Shown here piece by piece: positions 15,737-25,270 of a stretch of 64,000 bases of DNA. The stretch is from Luoshenia tenuis (GTDB taxonomy: Bacteria > Bacillota > Clostridia > Christensenellales > GCA-900066905). Under the pieces are notes generated by a model. The model ran no database searches. It saw nothing but the letters and a program-made list of their open reading frames with translations, and had not been told where the DNA came from. Position 1 is the first letter of the stretch. Each line of letters starts with the position of its first letter. Both the position numbers and the translations under genes were made by a program. The stretch lies in assembly GCF_014384745.1 (NCBI RefSeq), contig NZ_JACRSO010000001.1, forward strand, positions 558,001 to 622,000, given 5' to 3'.

Positions 15737-17542
15737 TCAGAGCAGGGCCTCCAACTCCTCTAAAGTATGGCTGAAATACTCCAGGCAGCGGGCCACCGGC
15801 TCCGGGCCGGTCAAATCCACCCCGGCGTTTTGCAGCAGGCGGATGGGGTAATCGCTGCCGCCCGAGCGCAGGAAGGCCCGGTAGCGCCGCACCGCCTCGC
15901 CGTCGCCGCTTAAGATATCCTCGGCCAGCTTCACGGCGCTGGAATAGCCCGTGGCATACTGATAAACATAAAACGCATCGTAAAAATGGGGGATGCGCGC
16001 CCACTCGGTGGATATGCGCTCATCGGTCTCCATCCGCGGGCCGTAATACTGCCGGTTCAGCCCGCCGTACTGCTGGCCCAGGCTCTCGGCGGTCAGCGGC
16101 TGGCCCGCCTGCGCCATGCGGTGGGTCTCCCGCTCAAACTCGGCGAACATCACCTGCCGGTAGACCGTGCCGCGCACCTGCTCTAAGGCATAGTTGAGCA
16201 GGTAAGCCCGCTTGGCCTTGTCCCGCGTACGCCGCAAAAATTCGTGCAGCAACAGCTGTTCGTTGACGGTGGAGGCCACCTCGGCCACCATGATGGAGTA
16301 GCCCGCGTCCACATAGGGCAGCGCCTCGTTGGAATAATGGCTGTGCATGGCGTGCCCCAGCTCGTGCGCCAGGGTGAACACGTGGTCCACCGTGCCCTGG
16401 AAATTCATCAGCACAAAGGGATGGCTGCCGTATACCCCCCAGGAATAAGCGCCGCTGGTCTTGCCCCGGTTCTCGTACACATCCACCCAGCGCCCATCCA
16501 GCGCCTTTTGCACCATGGCGGCGTAATCCGCGCCCAGCACGCTCAGCGCCTCGATAACGATCTGCTTGGCCTCCTCCCAGGTAAAGCGCATATCGGCCTC
16601 CGGCACGATAGGCACGTAAACATCGTACATTTTCAGGTCCCGGACGCCCAACACCCGGGCGCGCAGGTCCATATACCGGTGCAGCCCGTCCAGATGATTG
16701 TGGATGGCGTCCACCAGCGCGTCATACACCCTGACCGGCACCGCGTTTGCATCCAGCGCCGCTTCCAGCGCGGAGGCATAGCCCCTTGCCCCAGCAAAAA
16801 AGTTGTCCTTTTTAACGCTGCCCGCATAGGTGGCCGCCAGGGTGTTGATCTGCTTGCCATAGGTATCGTACAGCGCTTCATAAGCGGCTTTTCGCACCTC
16901 CCGGTCAGGCGATTCCATCAACTGCCCGTAGCGGCCATGGGTCAGCTCTACCTCGCCGCCGCTGCCATCGGGCACATTTGGAAAGCGGATGTCCGCGTTG
17001 TTGATCATGGTAAAGATGTTATCGCAGGCGCCTGCCATATCCCCCGCCATGGCCAGCAGCCTTTCCTCCCCCGCCGGCAGGGTATGCGCCTTGACCCGCA
17101 GGATATTGCGCAGATACTGCCGGTAGAGGCCAAGGCCGGCCTCGTCCTTTTCCACGGCCTGCTCGACCCAGGGGATATTCAACACCTCCGGGGTAAAATA
17201 GGCGCTGTCCGCATCCAGCTGCACCGCCAGCTGCGCCGCCCGGTCGGCCATGGCCTGGTAAAGCTCCTGGGTATTGTCCTCATCCCGGCGCATGCGGGCG
17301 TAAACATACAGCCGCTCGGTCAGCAGGTTGGCCTCCATCAGCTTATCCAGGCCCATCCGCAAAAACTCCGCGTTCTCGCCCAGCTTGCCCGCAAACCCGG
17401 CCACCTCCGGCAGCAGGGCCTTGAGCTTTTCAAAATCCGCCTCCCAGGCCGCATTGTCGGCATAGATATCCTCCAGCTGCCACTGGGTGTTTTTGGGCAT
17501 ATCCGCCCGGAAGGGCAGCGCGCCCTCTTTATTCTTGCTCAT
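15737..17542 (-). CDS. pepF: Oligoendopeptidase F (M3 family)
   Basis: Cytoplasmic zinc peptidase that cleaves medium-size oligopeptides. The 601-residue product has the long helical N-terminal region of M3B peptidases and the HExxH motif HELGH at about 393-397, with the third ligand Glu in the downstream segment beginning MVAEVAS. The ATG at 17542 was chosen because GGAGG lies 6 bases before it; the frame opens 25 codons earlier with a basic, non-conserved stretch. It lies 86 bases downstream of the PFL-family gene and upstream of the small acidic protein, in a same-strand cluster. Confidence 0.95.
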   Translation of the reverse strand: MSKNKEGALPFRADMPKNTQWQLEDIYADNAAWEADFEKLKALLPEVAGFAGKLGENAEFLRMGLDKLMEANLLTERLYVYARMRRDEDNTQELYQAMADRAAQLAVQLDADSAYFTPEVLNIPWVEQAVEKDEAGLGLYRQYLRNILRVKAHTLPAGEERLLAMAGDMAGACDNIFTMINNADIRFPNVPDGSGGEVELTHGRYGQLMESPDREVRKAAYEALYDTYGKQINTLAATYAGSVKKDNFFAGARGYASALEAALDANAVPVRVYDALVDAIHNHLDGLHRYMDLRARVLGVRDLKMYDVYVPIVPEADMRFTWEEAKQIVIEALSVLGADYAAMVQKALDGRWVDVYENRGKTSGAYSWGVYGSHPFVLMNFQGTVDHVFTLAHELGHAMHSHYSNEALPYVDAGYSIMVAEVASTVNEQLLLHEFLRRTRDKAKRAYLLNYALEQVRGTVYRQVMFAEFERETHRMAQAGQPLTAESLGQQYGGLNRQYYGPRMETDERISTEWARIPHFYDAFYVYQYATGYSSAVKLAEDILSGDGEAVRRYRAFLRSGGSDYPIRLLQNAGVDLTGPEPVARCLEYFSHTLEELEALL

Positions 17543-17628
17543 CTTCGTCCTCCATCGCCAGGCGGCAAGGCGGGTCATCCACCTGCGCGCCCGGGTAAAG
17601 TACCGGTTCTCCTCCATATCCTATCCCA

Positions 17629-18993
17629 TTAGTTGCGCAAACTATGCAGCGGTGCGGGAATTCGTCCGCCCCGGGCGATAAAATCCACCGCGCCGTAGGG
17701 GTTTACCGGCATCACCGGCGCGCTGCCCAGCAGGCCGCCAAACTCTACCATATCCCCCACCTTTTTGCCCACCGCCGGGATGATGCGCACCGCCGTGGTC
17801 TTTTGGTTGACCATGCCGATGGCCATCTCGTCGGCGATAATGCCGCTTAGCGTCTGGGCCGGCGTATCGCCCGGCACGGCGATCATGTCCAGCCCTACCG
17901 AGCATACGCAGGTCATCGCCTCCAGCTTTTCAATGCTCAGCGCGCCCTTCTGGGCCGCGGCGATCATCCCCTCGTCCTCGCTGACCGGGATAAACGCGCC
18001 CGAGAGCCCGCCCACATGAGAGGAGGCCATCACGCCGCCTTTTTTCACCGCATCGTTGAGCAGGGCCAGCGCCGCCGTGGTGCCGGGCGCGCCGGTCACC
18101 TCCAGGCCCATCTCCTCTAAAATGCGGGCTACCGAATCCCCCACCGCCGGGGTAGGCGCAAGCGACAGATCCACCACGCCGAACTGGGCGTCCAGGCGCC
18201 CCGCCGCCTCCCGGGCGATGAGCTGACCCACCCGCGTGATCTTAAAGGCCGTGCGCTTAATGGTCTCGGCCACCTCGTCAAAAGGCTGGCCGCGCACGCC
18301 CTCCAGCGCGCATTTGACCACGCCCGGGCCGGAGACGCCCACGTTGATCACGCAGTCCGCCTCGCCCTCGCCATGGAAGGCGCCGGCCATAAAGGGATTG
18401 TCCTCCACGGCGTTGGCAAAAACCACCAGCTTGGCGCAGGCCATGCCGCCCGCCTCTTTTGTCAGCTCGGCCGCCTGTTTGATGACCCGCCCCATCTGCG
18501 CCACCGCATCCATGTTGATGCCCGCGCGGGTGGAGGCCAGGTTGACCGAGGCGCATACCCGCTCGGTCTGGGCCAGCGCCTGGGGCAGCGAGGCGATCAG
18601 CACCTCGTCGCTGGGGGTGCAGCCCTTATGCACCAGGGCCGTAAAGCCGCCGATAAAGTTGATGCCCACGTTGGCCGCCGCCGCGTCCAGCGCCTTGGCA
18701 AAGGGCAGATAATCCTTTTCCCCCGTGCAGGCGGCAATGCCCGAGATGGGCGTGACCGCCACGCGGGTGTTGACCACCGGCACCCCGTATTCCAGCGCCA
18801 GCGCCTCGCCTACCTCCACCAGATGCTCGGCCCGGTAGGAGATCTTATCGTAGATCCTGCGGCAGGCCTCTTTGATGTCGGGGTGCGCGCAGTCTTTGAG
18901 CGAAAGGCCCATGGTGATGGTGCGGATATCCAGATTCTGCTGATCCACCATGCGGATGGTCTGTAATATTTCCTGATGGCTGTATAATGGCAT
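17629..18993 (-). CDS. PFL family protein (DUF711/UPF0210)
   Basis: A 454-residue protein of the DUF711 family, which has a pyruvate-formate-lyase-like fold but no known reaction. Family features include the N-terminal [15 protein letters not shown] segment, a glycine-rich [13 protein letters not shown] stretch and the C-terminal [18 protein letters not shown]. It follows the ACT-domain gene by 15 bases. This pairing with a UPF0237 ACT protein is conserved across Firmicutes and methanogens and suggests that the ACT protein senses a ligand for this one. Start ATG behind GGAGG. Confidence 0.93.
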   Translation of the reverse strand: MPLYSHQEILQTIRMVDQQNLDIRTITMGLSLKDCAHPDIKEACRRIYDKISYRAEHLVEVGEALALEYGVPVVNTRVAVTPISGIAACTGEKDYLPFAKALDAAAANVGINFIGGFTALVHKGCTPSDEVLIASLPQALAQTERVCASVNLASTRAGINMDAVAQMGRVIKQAAELTKEAGGMACAKLVVFANAVEDNPFMAGAFHGEGEADCVINVGVSGPGVVKCALEGVRGQPFDEVAETIKRTAFKITRVGQLIAREAAGRLDAQFGVVDLSLAPTPAVGDSVARILEEMGLEVTGAPGTTAALALLNDAVKKGGVMASSHVGGLSGAFIPVSEDEGMIAAAQKGALSIEKLEAMTCVCSVGLDMIAVPGDTPAQTLSGIIADEMAIGMVNQKTTAVRIIPAVGKKVGDMVEFGGLLGSAPVMPVNPYGAVDFIARGGRIPAPLHSLRN

Positions 18994-19008
18994 GTCCTTA
19001 AAGCCTCC

Positions 19009-19278
19009 CTATATGCGGTGCATGGCGTTGAAGATGTCCTCGTGCTGCATGTGCACCACCACGTTTTTATCCGCGCCGCAGGCCTGCAGCCGCTGCTCGA
19101 TCTTGGCAAAGGGCTCGCTGGCGCCGGACAGGTCCACCAGCATCATCATGGCAAAGTACTCCTGCAAGGTGGTCTGGCTGATATCCAGAATGTTGGCCCC
19201 GCAGGCGGCCAGCTCCGCGCTGACGGCGGAGATGATGCCTACAGTATCGTTGCCGATAACGGTGATGATCGCTCGCAT
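19009..19278 (-). CDS. ACT domain protein (UPF0237)
   Basis: An 89-residue protein that is a single ACT domain, a small-molecule sensing fold most often used for amino acids. The N-terminus RAIITVIGNDTVGIIS and the ILDISQTTLQEYFAMMMLVDL core are typical of the UPF0237 family encoded beside DUF711/PFL proteins. It starts 126 bases from the YcaQ-like gene upstream and overlaps nothing. Ligand unknown. Confidence 0.92.
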   Translation of the reverse strand: MRAIITVIGNDTVGIISAVSAELAACGANILDISQTTLQEYFAMMMLVDLSGASEPFAKIEQRLQACGADKNVVVHMQHEDIFNAMHRI

Positions 19279-19404
19279 AATAATTGAACTCCCTTTCTGC
19301 CTTTTGGCTTGCCCGCGGCTTACAAAAGCCCACGGGTATTGTATACATAGGTTTTGTTGATATTCTGCACGGCGGCGGGCTTTTCCTGCCCGGCGGGGCG
19401 GATT

Positions 19405-20604
19405 TCATATTTGCTTCTCAGCAAATCCTCCATCCTGCGCCAAGGCCACCGCCCCGCAGCCGTTAAAGCGGGCCAGGCGCTCCAGGCAGGCTTCTACCGC
19501 CCGGTGCGGGATGCGCGCGGCGGGCAGGTCCTTTTCATACCACAGCCCCAGCACATGCAGTATCCCGTTTTTCGCGTCCCGCCGCAATTCCGCCCGGCCG
19601 ATCAGCCGCTCGCCGTGCAGCAGGGGCAGCACGTAATAGCCATAGCGCCGCTCCCGCACCGGGGTGTACACCTCCCACTTGTAATCAAAGTCAAAAATCC
19701 GGCGTATCAGTTCCCTGTCCCACAGCAGGTTGTCCAGCGGCGCCAGCAGTTCTGTGCGGGGACGCAAACGCCCCTCCTCCCGGGCTGCGTGCAGCGCGGG
19801 CAGCTGTGCAGCAGGCAGGTAAAGGGGCTCCTCGATGCCCTCCACCTGAACCGGACAGATACGCCCCTGCGCCGTCAGCGCATCAAAGATCAGGCGCCGC
19901 CGCTCCCCCCGCAGGCCATGGATGCCCAAAAACGCGTCGCTCGGCCGGGCCCACAGCAGCCCCACCGCGCCAATGCGCCGCTCCACCCGCCAGCATTCAA
20001 AGGCAAAATCATCCGGGAAGGGATCGGCCTGGCCTAAGATTTCCTCGGGCAGCATTTTTTCGGCCAGCGCGTAGTACTTTACGGCGTTCTTTTTGTGGTG
20101 GATCACCAGCTTTCCCCGCGTGTACAGGGTCTCCAGCGCAGCCCGGGAGAGCGCAGTCGCCTGCCAGGACCAGTCCACCTTCTCCGTAAAGGGCAGGTCT
20201 TTGGAGCAGGCATACGCCGCCTTTTCCAAATGGGCCAGCACCCGTTTTTCCACCGCCTCCACCGCCTGGGCGCTGTGCATCCGCGCGCCCCGTTCCGCGC
20301 GCAGACGGGCAAAGCGTGGCCAATCCTCCAGCGGAATAATGGACATGTTCTTATCGTACTCGTCCATCAACTGCCGGTCTTTGTACAGCGCCGCGTCCAG
20401 CTGCGGCTTTTCAAAGCCTTTGACCCGCGCCTGCAAGACCAGCTCGGCGTTTTTGCCGCACACATCCAGCGGGTCGTACTGGATGCAGCCCGCCTGGCGC
20501 GCATAGCGCAAGATTCCCTCGCTCCCCTTAAAAATATATGGCCCCAAAAGGCCCTGGTGGCATAATAAAAAGCGCCGCGCTTGGACCTTGGTCAGCTTTT
20601 CCAT
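19405..20604 (-). CDS. YcaQ/AlkX-like winged-helix DNA glycosylase
   Basis: A 399-residue HTH_42 (YcaQ) family protein. Characterised members, E. coli YcaQ/AlkX and Streptomyces AlkZ, remove bulky or crosslinked alkylated bases from DNA. The N-terminal SKVQARR-like segment (KVQARRFLL) is typical, and IQYDPLD contains a Q-Y-D triplet at 42-44 that matches the Q-phi-D catalytic motif I recall for the AlkX branch. The C-terminal part has the family motif DNLLWDRELIRRIFDFDYKWEVY and a RYGYYVLPLL stretch. Start ATG follows GGGGGAGG. It stands apart from the ACT gene and is likely a single gene. Confidence 0.88.
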   Translation of the reverse strand: MEKLTKVQARRFLLCHQGLLGPYIFKGSEGILRYARQAGCIQYDPLDVCGKNAELVLQARVKGFEKPQLDAALYKDRQLMDEYDKNMSIIPLEDWPRFARLRAERGARMHSAQAVEAVEKRVLAHLEKAAYACSKDLPFTEKVDWSWQATALSRAALETLYTRGKLVIHHKKNAVKYYALAEKMLPEEILGQADPFPDDFAFECWRVERRIGAVGLLWARPSDAFLGIHGLRGERRRLIFDALTAQGRICPVQVEGIEEPLYLPAAQLPALHAAREEGRLRPRTELLAPLDNLLWDRELIRRIFDFDYKWEVYTPVRERRYGYYVLPLLHGERLIGRAELRRDAKNGILHVLGLWYEKDLPAARIPHRAVEACLERLARFNGCGAVALAQDGGFAEKQI

Positions 20605-20811
20605 GTTCCTCCCCCCTACGCTTTTTTATCATCATAGCATAAAACAGCCTTTGGGGACCCGGGGAATGAATAAATCATTTTCTTTGCGCGGCCTTCACAA
20701 AAAATTTACACCCCTCAGCGCATTTTATGCCGGTTTTGCCCCGATCCGCGGCCCAACTGTAAGAATAACCTTTGCTTTCGACAGCATTTTCATATAGAAT
20801 ATAAGGAAGGT

Positions 20812-20840
20812 GCAGATTTTGTCATCTGCCTTTTTGTGTT
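20812..20840 (+). promoter_or_regulatory. Hairpin in the leader of the MBL hydrolase gene
   Basis: GCAGAT-tttgtc-ATCTGC followed by ctttttg. It lies about 50 bases before the start codon, downstream of a TATAAG-type -10, so it could act as a weak attenuator. The rest of 20605-20888 shows no gene. Confidence 0.35.
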
Positions 20841-20888
20841 GCCTTTTGGCGCAGATGATGGGCCAGGCCCAGTTTTGGAGGGATACCG

Positions 20889-21626
20889 GTGCAAACCGTT
20901 AAAATTACTTATTTATATAATAGCGGCTTTGCCGTGGAGCTCAGCGAGCATTTTCTGGTCTTTGACTATTACATGGATCACGTGGATACCGGCCGGCGCG
21001 GCATGGCCGGCGGCGTGCTGACCGCGCGGGACTTCCCCGCGGACAAGCAGGTGCTGGTCTTTGTCAGCCATCGCCATGCGGACCATTATAATTCGGTGAT
21101 CTTTAAATGGCGCAGGTTTTTGGGAGACCGGGTGCACTACATCCTCTCCAGCGATGTGCCGGTGCGTGAAAAGGCCCTGCGGCTGGAGCCCTATCAGGCC
21201 CAGCAGGTGGCGGGCGCCATGGTCTCCACCTTCGGCAGTACGGACGAAGGGGTCAGCTTCTTTGTGGAGGTAGAGGGCGTGCGCATCTTCCACGCGGGGG
21301 ATTTTAACCTGTGGCACTGGCAGGAGGAATCCACCGTGGCCGAGGTCAACGCAGCCAAGCGCGCCTTTTTGCAGGAGATGGAAAAGATCAAATCCAGCAT
21401 CAGCGCGCTGGATATCGCCTTTTTCCCGGTAGACCCCCGGCAGGGCCGCGGCTTTGAGGCCGGCGCCCGCCACTTTATGCGGGTCATGCAGCCCAAGGTG
21501 CTGGTGCCCATGCACTTTGGCGAGCAGGTGGATGCCGTGCAGCGTTTTGTTGCCGCAGCGCCCGCCGCGCATACCCGGATCTTCCGCATCGGCGCGCGGG
21601 GCGATGAATTACAGGTCAATTTGTAA
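20889..21626 (+). CDS. MBL-fold metallo-hydrolase
   Basis: A 245-residue metallo-beta-lactamase-fold protein. The metal-binding motif HxHxDH appears as HRHADH in FVSHRHADHYNSV, a second ligand in FHAGDFNLWHW and a third in VPMHFGEQ near the C-terminus. The arrangement is that of UlaG/YtnP-like general hydrolases rather than true beta-lactamases. It starts at a GTG behind GGAGG. The following VOC gene lies 33 bases downstream and may share the transcript. Substrate unknown. Confidence 0.88.
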   Translation: MQTVKITYLYNSGFAVELSEHFLVFDYYMDHVDTGRRGMAGGVLTARDFPADKQVLVFVSHRHADHYNSVIFKWRRFLGDRVHYILSSDVPVREKALRLEPYQAQQVAGAMVSTFGSTDEGVSFFVEVEGVRIFHAGDFNLWHWQEESTVAEVNAAKRAFLQEMEKIKSSISALDIAFFPVDPRQGRGFEAGARHFMRVMQPKVLVPMHFGEQVDAVQRFVAAAPAAHTRIFRIGARGDELQVNL

Positions 21627-21659
21627 GCGAAGGTTTATTGAAAATAGGAGGCTTGAAGT

Positions 21660-22040
21660 ATGGAATTTGTATTTGATCACTTTAATATTAACGTTAAAGA
21701 CTTGGACGCGGCGCTGAGTTTTTACGATGAGGCGCTGGGCCTGAAAGAGGCGCGCCGCAAAACCGCGCTGGACGGCAGCTTTATCATCGTCTACCTGGCC
21801 GATAAGGCGGGCACCCCCTTCCGGCTGGAGCTGACATGGCTGCGGGACAAGACCGATGGGTACGAGCTGGGGGACAACGAGAGCCACCTGGCCATGGTTG
21901 TGGACGATTACAGTGCCGCCCATAAAAAACATAAAGAGATGGGCTGCATCTGTTATGAGAACCCCGGCATGGGCATCTACTTTATCGAGGATGCGGATGG
22001 ATACTGGATCGAGATTATCCCCGCCGAACACCGCAAGTAG
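21660..22040 (+). CDS. VOC family (glyoxalase-like) protein
   Basis: A 126-residue vicinal-oxygen-chelate protein with two beta-alpha-beta-beta-beta modules. The N-terminal DHFNINVKDLDAALSFYDEALGL and the C-terminal YFIEDADGYWIEIIP are characteristic of glyoxalase I-like enzymes; His6, Glu in RLELTW, His in SHLAMVV and the Glu in WIEI are in positions expected for the metal. It could be a lactoylglutathione-lyase-type methylglyoxal detoxifier, but glutathione is uncommon in Clostridia, so the thiol partner or true substrate is open. AGGAGG precedes the ATG. Confidence 0.9.
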   Translation: MEFVFDHFNINVKDLDAALSFYDEALGLKEARRKTALDGSFIIVYLADKAGTPFRLELTWLRDKTDGYELGDNESHLAMVVDDYSAAHKKHKEMGCICYENPGMGIYFIEDADGYWIEIIPAEHRK

Positions 22041-22066
22041 CTTAAAAGCAGCATACCGGTATGGCC

Positions 22067-22102
22067 GCCCGCTTACAGCGCAAGGCTTAAGCGGGCCTTT
22101 TT
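22067..22102 (+). terminator. Terminator after the VOC gene
   Basis: GCCCGCTTA pairs with TAAGCGGGC around a 12-base loop, followed by cttttta. Confidence 0.75.
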
Positions 22103-22187
22103 ATGCCCGCAGCCGCCGCTGGATGGCAGGATTTGCAGGCTGCGTTTGTTAATTTTTTATGAATTAGCCGAAAACCTCGCGGGCGCA

Positions 22188-22196
22188 TGGTATAAT
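22188..22196 (+). promoter_or_regulatory. Extended -10 promoter of the small membrane protein gene
   Basis: TGGTATAAT, an extended -10 (TGn TATAAT) with no clear -35. It lies about 75 bases upstream of the start at 22272. Confidence 0.55.
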
Positions 22197-22271
22197 AGCA
22201 ACAGTTAAGCGCAATGAAACAATGGCATATTGGGTGTAAAAAGCCCATAAAGCAATAAGGGGGAGCAATCC

Positions 22272-22712
22272 ATGTATAGCCAGGGGGACTTGGATACCGT
22301 AGGACAGCAGATCAAGCGCATGCGGCTGATCACCGTTTTATGCTGTCTGCCCTTTTTTATCGGCATGGTCGTGGCGATCATTCTGCAAAGCGAACTGTGG
22401 TCCATCGTGCTGGGGTTGATCGGCGCGTTCATCGCCGTGTTCTTAGATGGGGCCAAAGTAGGCCCGCTCAAGGTGTACCGCCGTTTTATCCGGGATATGA
22501 TCAAGGGGCTGCACTCTACCGTGGAGGCCCGCTTCGTCTCCAACGAGGGCGTGGTGCTATACGAGCGGCTGCTGATGCATAAGCTCACCGTGCAGCGGGA
22601 CTCTGGTATGTGGACTTATTATTTTGACGCGCAAAAGGATATCCCCGCTTGGGCGGATGGAGACGTACTGCAGCTGGAGATCTCGGGAGACCACGTGATC
22701 GCCTATCAGTAA
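22272..22712 (+). CDS. Membrane protein of unknown function
   Basis: A 146-residue protein with two transmembrane helices at about 19-38 and 42-58, followed by a soluble C-terminal beta-rich part of about 80 residues (EARFVSNEGVVLYERLL to ISGDHVIAYQ). The ATG is preceded by GGGGGAG. The pattern of a two-helix hairpin plus a small cytosolic domain is common in uncharacterised Firmicute proteins. It precedes a universal stress protein by 70 bases and may be expressed with it. No family name can be given. Confidence 0.82.
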   Translation: MYSQGDLDTVGQQIKRMRLITVLCCLPFFIGMVVAIILQSELWSIVLGLIGAFIAVFLDGAKVGPLKVYRRFIRDMIKGLHSTVEARFVSNEGVVLYERLLMHKLTVQRDSGMWTYYFDAQKDIPAWADGDVLQLEISGDHVIAYQ

Positions 22713-22782
22713 TTGCGCGCCTGTGCCCGGCCTTTGAGGGGCACAGCCGATCTGTTTTATACCTAAGGCAAGGAGTGTCAAA

Positions 22783-23172
22783 ATGTCAAATCGGGTTTTG
22801 GTGTGCGTGACCAAGCAAAAAACCTGCGAGCGGTTGATCAAAACCGGCGCGCGGCTGGCCAAAGAGGCCGGGGATGCAGAACTTCTGGTGGTACACGTTT
22901 TGCACCGGGATGATAATATTCTAGGCAATATGATGCAGGGCGACGCGCTGGAGTTCCTCTTCCAGATCAGCAAGCAGGTGGGGGCGGATATGACGGTGCT
23001 GCGCAGCGAAAAGGTGATCGAGACCCTGATAGAATACGCGAAAAAGAACGAGGTCTCCACCATCGTGGTGGGCGAAGCGCCCAAAAACGCCAAGCGGGAC
23101 TTGGGCATCATCACCCATCTGCAGCAGGAGCTGCCTACGGCCACGGTGATGGTCATCCCCTCCAAAGGGTAG
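22783..23172 (+). CDS. Universal stress protein family protein
   Basis: A 129-residue single-domain Usp fold. It resembles the Usp domain of KdpD: RVLVCVTKQKTCERLIKTGARLA at the N-terminus and TIVVGEAPKN followed by a PTATVMVIPS C-terminal strand. The classic ATP-binding signature G-x2-G-x9-G-S/T is not present, so nucleotide binding is doubtful. AAGGAG precedes the ATG. Role unknown; KdpD-like Usp domains can bind c-di-AMP or partner proteins. Confidence 0.78.
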   Translation: MSNRVLVCVTKQKTCERLIKTGARLAKEAGDAELLVVHVLHRDDNILGNMMQGDALEFLFQISKQVGADMTVLRSEKVIETLIEYAKKNEVSTIVVGEAPKNAKRDLGIITHLQQELPTATVMVIPSKG

Positions 23173-23224
23173 GCCGTCTCTCCCGTCGTTTTTCGCAGGG
23201 CTGGACGCATCAATGGACAACGCT

Positions 23225-23270
23225 AAAAGGGCTGCGGCATCAATACCTATGCCGCAGCCCTTTTTTAAGC
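23225..23270 (+). terminator. Bidirectional terminator between the Usp and serine hydrolase genes
   Basis: AAAAGGGCTGCGGCAT pairs with ATGCCGCAGCCCTTTT; A and T runs on both sides suit the two convergent genes. Confidence 0.9.
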
Positions 23271-23274
23271 TATT

Positions 23275-24453
23275 TTAATCCAAAGCGCCATAAATAACGT
23301 TTCGCAGCCGGGGATGGCAGTACCCCTCCCTGTTATTGGGCATCAGCTGGTGCATGTAGACGATGGAAAGCTGCTCGGATGGATCCACCAGCAAAAGCGT
23401 ACCGGCCGCGCCCGCCCAGCTGAACTCGCCCAGCGAACCTGCACAGTTGGACCCGGCCAGATCCATCAGGGTCTTTACACCCAGCCCATAACCGTAGCCC
23501 GCCATAAAGGGCCAGCCGTATTGGTGCGTCTGGCGGAAGGCCTCAAGCGCCTGGGGCTCCAGGTGGTTCTGGCGCATCAGCTCGATGGTCTTTCTCCCCA
23601 AAATGCGCTGGCCATCCAGCCTGCCGCCCAGGGCCAGCATCTTGGTAAATCGGGTCATATCATGGAGGGATGAGACCAGCCCGCCGCCGCCACACTCAAA
23701 GCGATAGGCCGCTTCGTACTTAAAATCCTCGCTGTCGTTTATCTTTAGGCAGCCGTCCTCGTCATAATAGTACATGGTGGCCAAGCGCTTTTGTCCCTGC
23801 CCGTCCAGGAAAAACCCGGTGTCCTCCATGCCCAGCGGCGAAAAAATCTCCTCCCGCAAAAATTGGTAAAAGCTGCTGCCGCTCACCTCTTCGATAAACG
23901 CGCCCAGCACGTCCAGATTGATGCCGTAATTCCAGCTGGTGCCCGGCTCAAACTTTAGGGGCAGCTTTGCGACGATGCGGCTGAACTCGCGTGTGGTGCA
24001 CCCGCCCTTTTCATCGATCCCGGAAAGCGCGCGGCCAATGCGGGCATGCGTGGCGCTAAGCTCGCCGCCATAGGTCAGCCCGGAGGTCATCGTGAGAAAA
24101 TGCTTGATGGTCAGCGCGCGCACCGGCAGCAGGGTCTCCATATTGTTTCCCGTGCAGATGGCATACCTGGCGTCCGCAAATTCCGGCAGATATTGGGCGA
24201 TCGGGTCGTCCAGCTGGTATAATCCCCGCTCCAGCAGGATCATCATTGCCACCGCCGTTACCACTTTGGAGCAGGAGTACATCCGGTACAGCGTTTCCTC
24301 CCCGATGGGCCGCTGCGCCTGCGCATCGGCATAGCCGCTGTAGCCCGTGTATATGGTCTTGCCCGCCTTGGTCACGGAAAGCGCGCATCCCACTGGCCCG
24401 CGCTCCATGGTGGTAAATTGTTTTAACAGCGCGTCGATAGGTTTGGTATTCAT
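23275..24453 (-). CDS. Serine hydrolase, beta-lactamase (class C/EstB) family
   Basis: A 392-residue member of the PF00144 beta-lactamase family, which covers AmpC enzymes, D-alanyl-D-alanine peptidases and esterases. The nucleophile motif SxxK is SCSK in YRMYSCSKVVTA, near residue 60, and the tyrosine motif is the NYGIN segment. There is no signal peptide, so a cytoplasmic esterase or peptidase role is more likely than antibiotic hydrolysis. The gene stands alone, convergent with the Usp gene. Start ATG behind a run of G. Confidence 0.87.
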   Translation of the reverse strand: MNTKPIDALLKQFTTMERGPVGCALSVTKAGKTIYTGYSGYADAQAQRPIGEETLYRMYSCSKVVTAVAMMILLERGLYQLDDPIAQYLPEFADARYAICTGNNMETLLPVRALTIKHFLTMTSGLTYGGELSATHARIGRALSGIDEKGGCTTREFSRIVAKLPLKFEPGTSWNYGINLDVLGAFIEEVSGSSFYQFLREEIFSPLGMEDTGFFLDGQGQKRLATMYYYDEDGCLKINDSEDFKYEAAYRFECGGGGLVSSLHDMTRFTKMLALGGRLDGQRILGRKTIELMRQNHLEPQALEAFRQTHQYGWPFMAGYGYGLGVKTLMDLAGSNCAGSLGEFSWAGAAGTLLLVDPSEQLSIVYMHQLMPNNREGYCHPRLRNVIYGALD

Positions 24454-24569
24454 CTTTTTTGGCCCCCCCTGTTTTTTGAATTGCGCTCACTTGATTGAAG
24501 GCGCAAATCTTTTTAAATCATATAGGCTCCGCACCCCCGCACAGATCACCATTGCATTTAGACTGCGGC

Positions 24570-25073
24570 TCAATCCAGGTCCTTTTCCATGATGTAATCG
24601 TCCATTACAAAGCCGCCCCCAATGTCGGCCGCCTGTTCGCGGGCCTTATAAAAACCCATCCTTTCGTAGATGGCGATGGTGCGCTCATTATGGCGGTTGA
24701 CCGTAAGCCAAAGTTTACGAAAGCCCTTTTCCCGGCAAAGCCCTTCGGCAAAATTCAAGGCCTTGCGGGAAAGCCCGCGGCCGCGGTAAGGCTTTTCCAC
24801 GTAGAGTTTGGAGATAAAGAGCCGGTCATCATCCATGCGCAGAGCGGTGTAGCCCCGAACCTGCTCCCCCTCGCGGATAAAGTAATACTGGTAGCCCTCC
24901 TGCGCCATCTGCCGGCGCATTGCCGGGGGCGATTGAAATTTTTCCACCATATAATCTACCTGTGCCTGGCCGATGATGGGCACAAAATGCTCGTTCCAGA
25001 TGCGTTTGGCCAGGTCTCCCAGCAGCGCGGTCTGCTCGGGCGAGCATACCCGTTCAAAATTTACGTCACTCAT
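24570..25073 (-). CDS. GNAT family N-acetyltransferase
   Basis: A 167-residue acetyltransferase of the Gcn5 fold. The acetyl-CoA motif A is KLYVEKPYRGRGLSRKAL (R-G-x-G-L pattern), followed by LWLTVNRHNERTIAIYERMGF, the usual motif B with a terminal YxRxGF. The substrate cannot be told. It starts at ATG 25073 behind GGAGG and is a single gene, divergent from the NYN-GlnRS operon. Confidence 0.9.
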   Translation of the reverse strand: MSDVNFERVCSPEQTALLGDLAKRIWNEHFVPIIGQAQVDYMVEKFQSPPAMRRQMAQEGYQYYFIREGEQVRGYTALRMDDDRLFISKLYVEKPYRGRGLSRKALNFAEGLCREKGFRKLWLTVNRHNERTIAIYERMGFYKAREQAADIGGGFVMDDYIMEKDLD

Positions 25074-25181
25074 TTGCCTATACGCCTCCGTTTCCGTCTT
25101 CCTCCCTCATTTTACCCCCGCCGCGCAGGCGCTGTAAAGCAGGAAATCAGGCAGGCTATCCGCATGAATACGCCGTTTTGG

Positions 25182-25210
25182 TTGAATTTATGGGTGAATC
25201 CCGCTATAAT
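25182..25210 (+). promoter_or_regulatory. Sigma-A promoter of the NYN-glnS-nudix-gltX operon
   Basis: TTGAAT, 17 bases, TATAAT; the start codon of the NYN gene follows 60 bases later. Confidence 0.75.
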
Positions 25211-25270
25211 CTGGATATAATGTAAGTAGGCCCGCGGATACCGCGGGTACGCTAAAGAAAAGAAGGAAAT

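Noticed and set aside
16244..17632. 462-codon open frame on the plus strand
   Set aside because: It lies wholly antisense to the pepF gene, has low-complexity His/Gly/Arg/Pro-rich composition typical of GC-rich shadow frames and no family motif.
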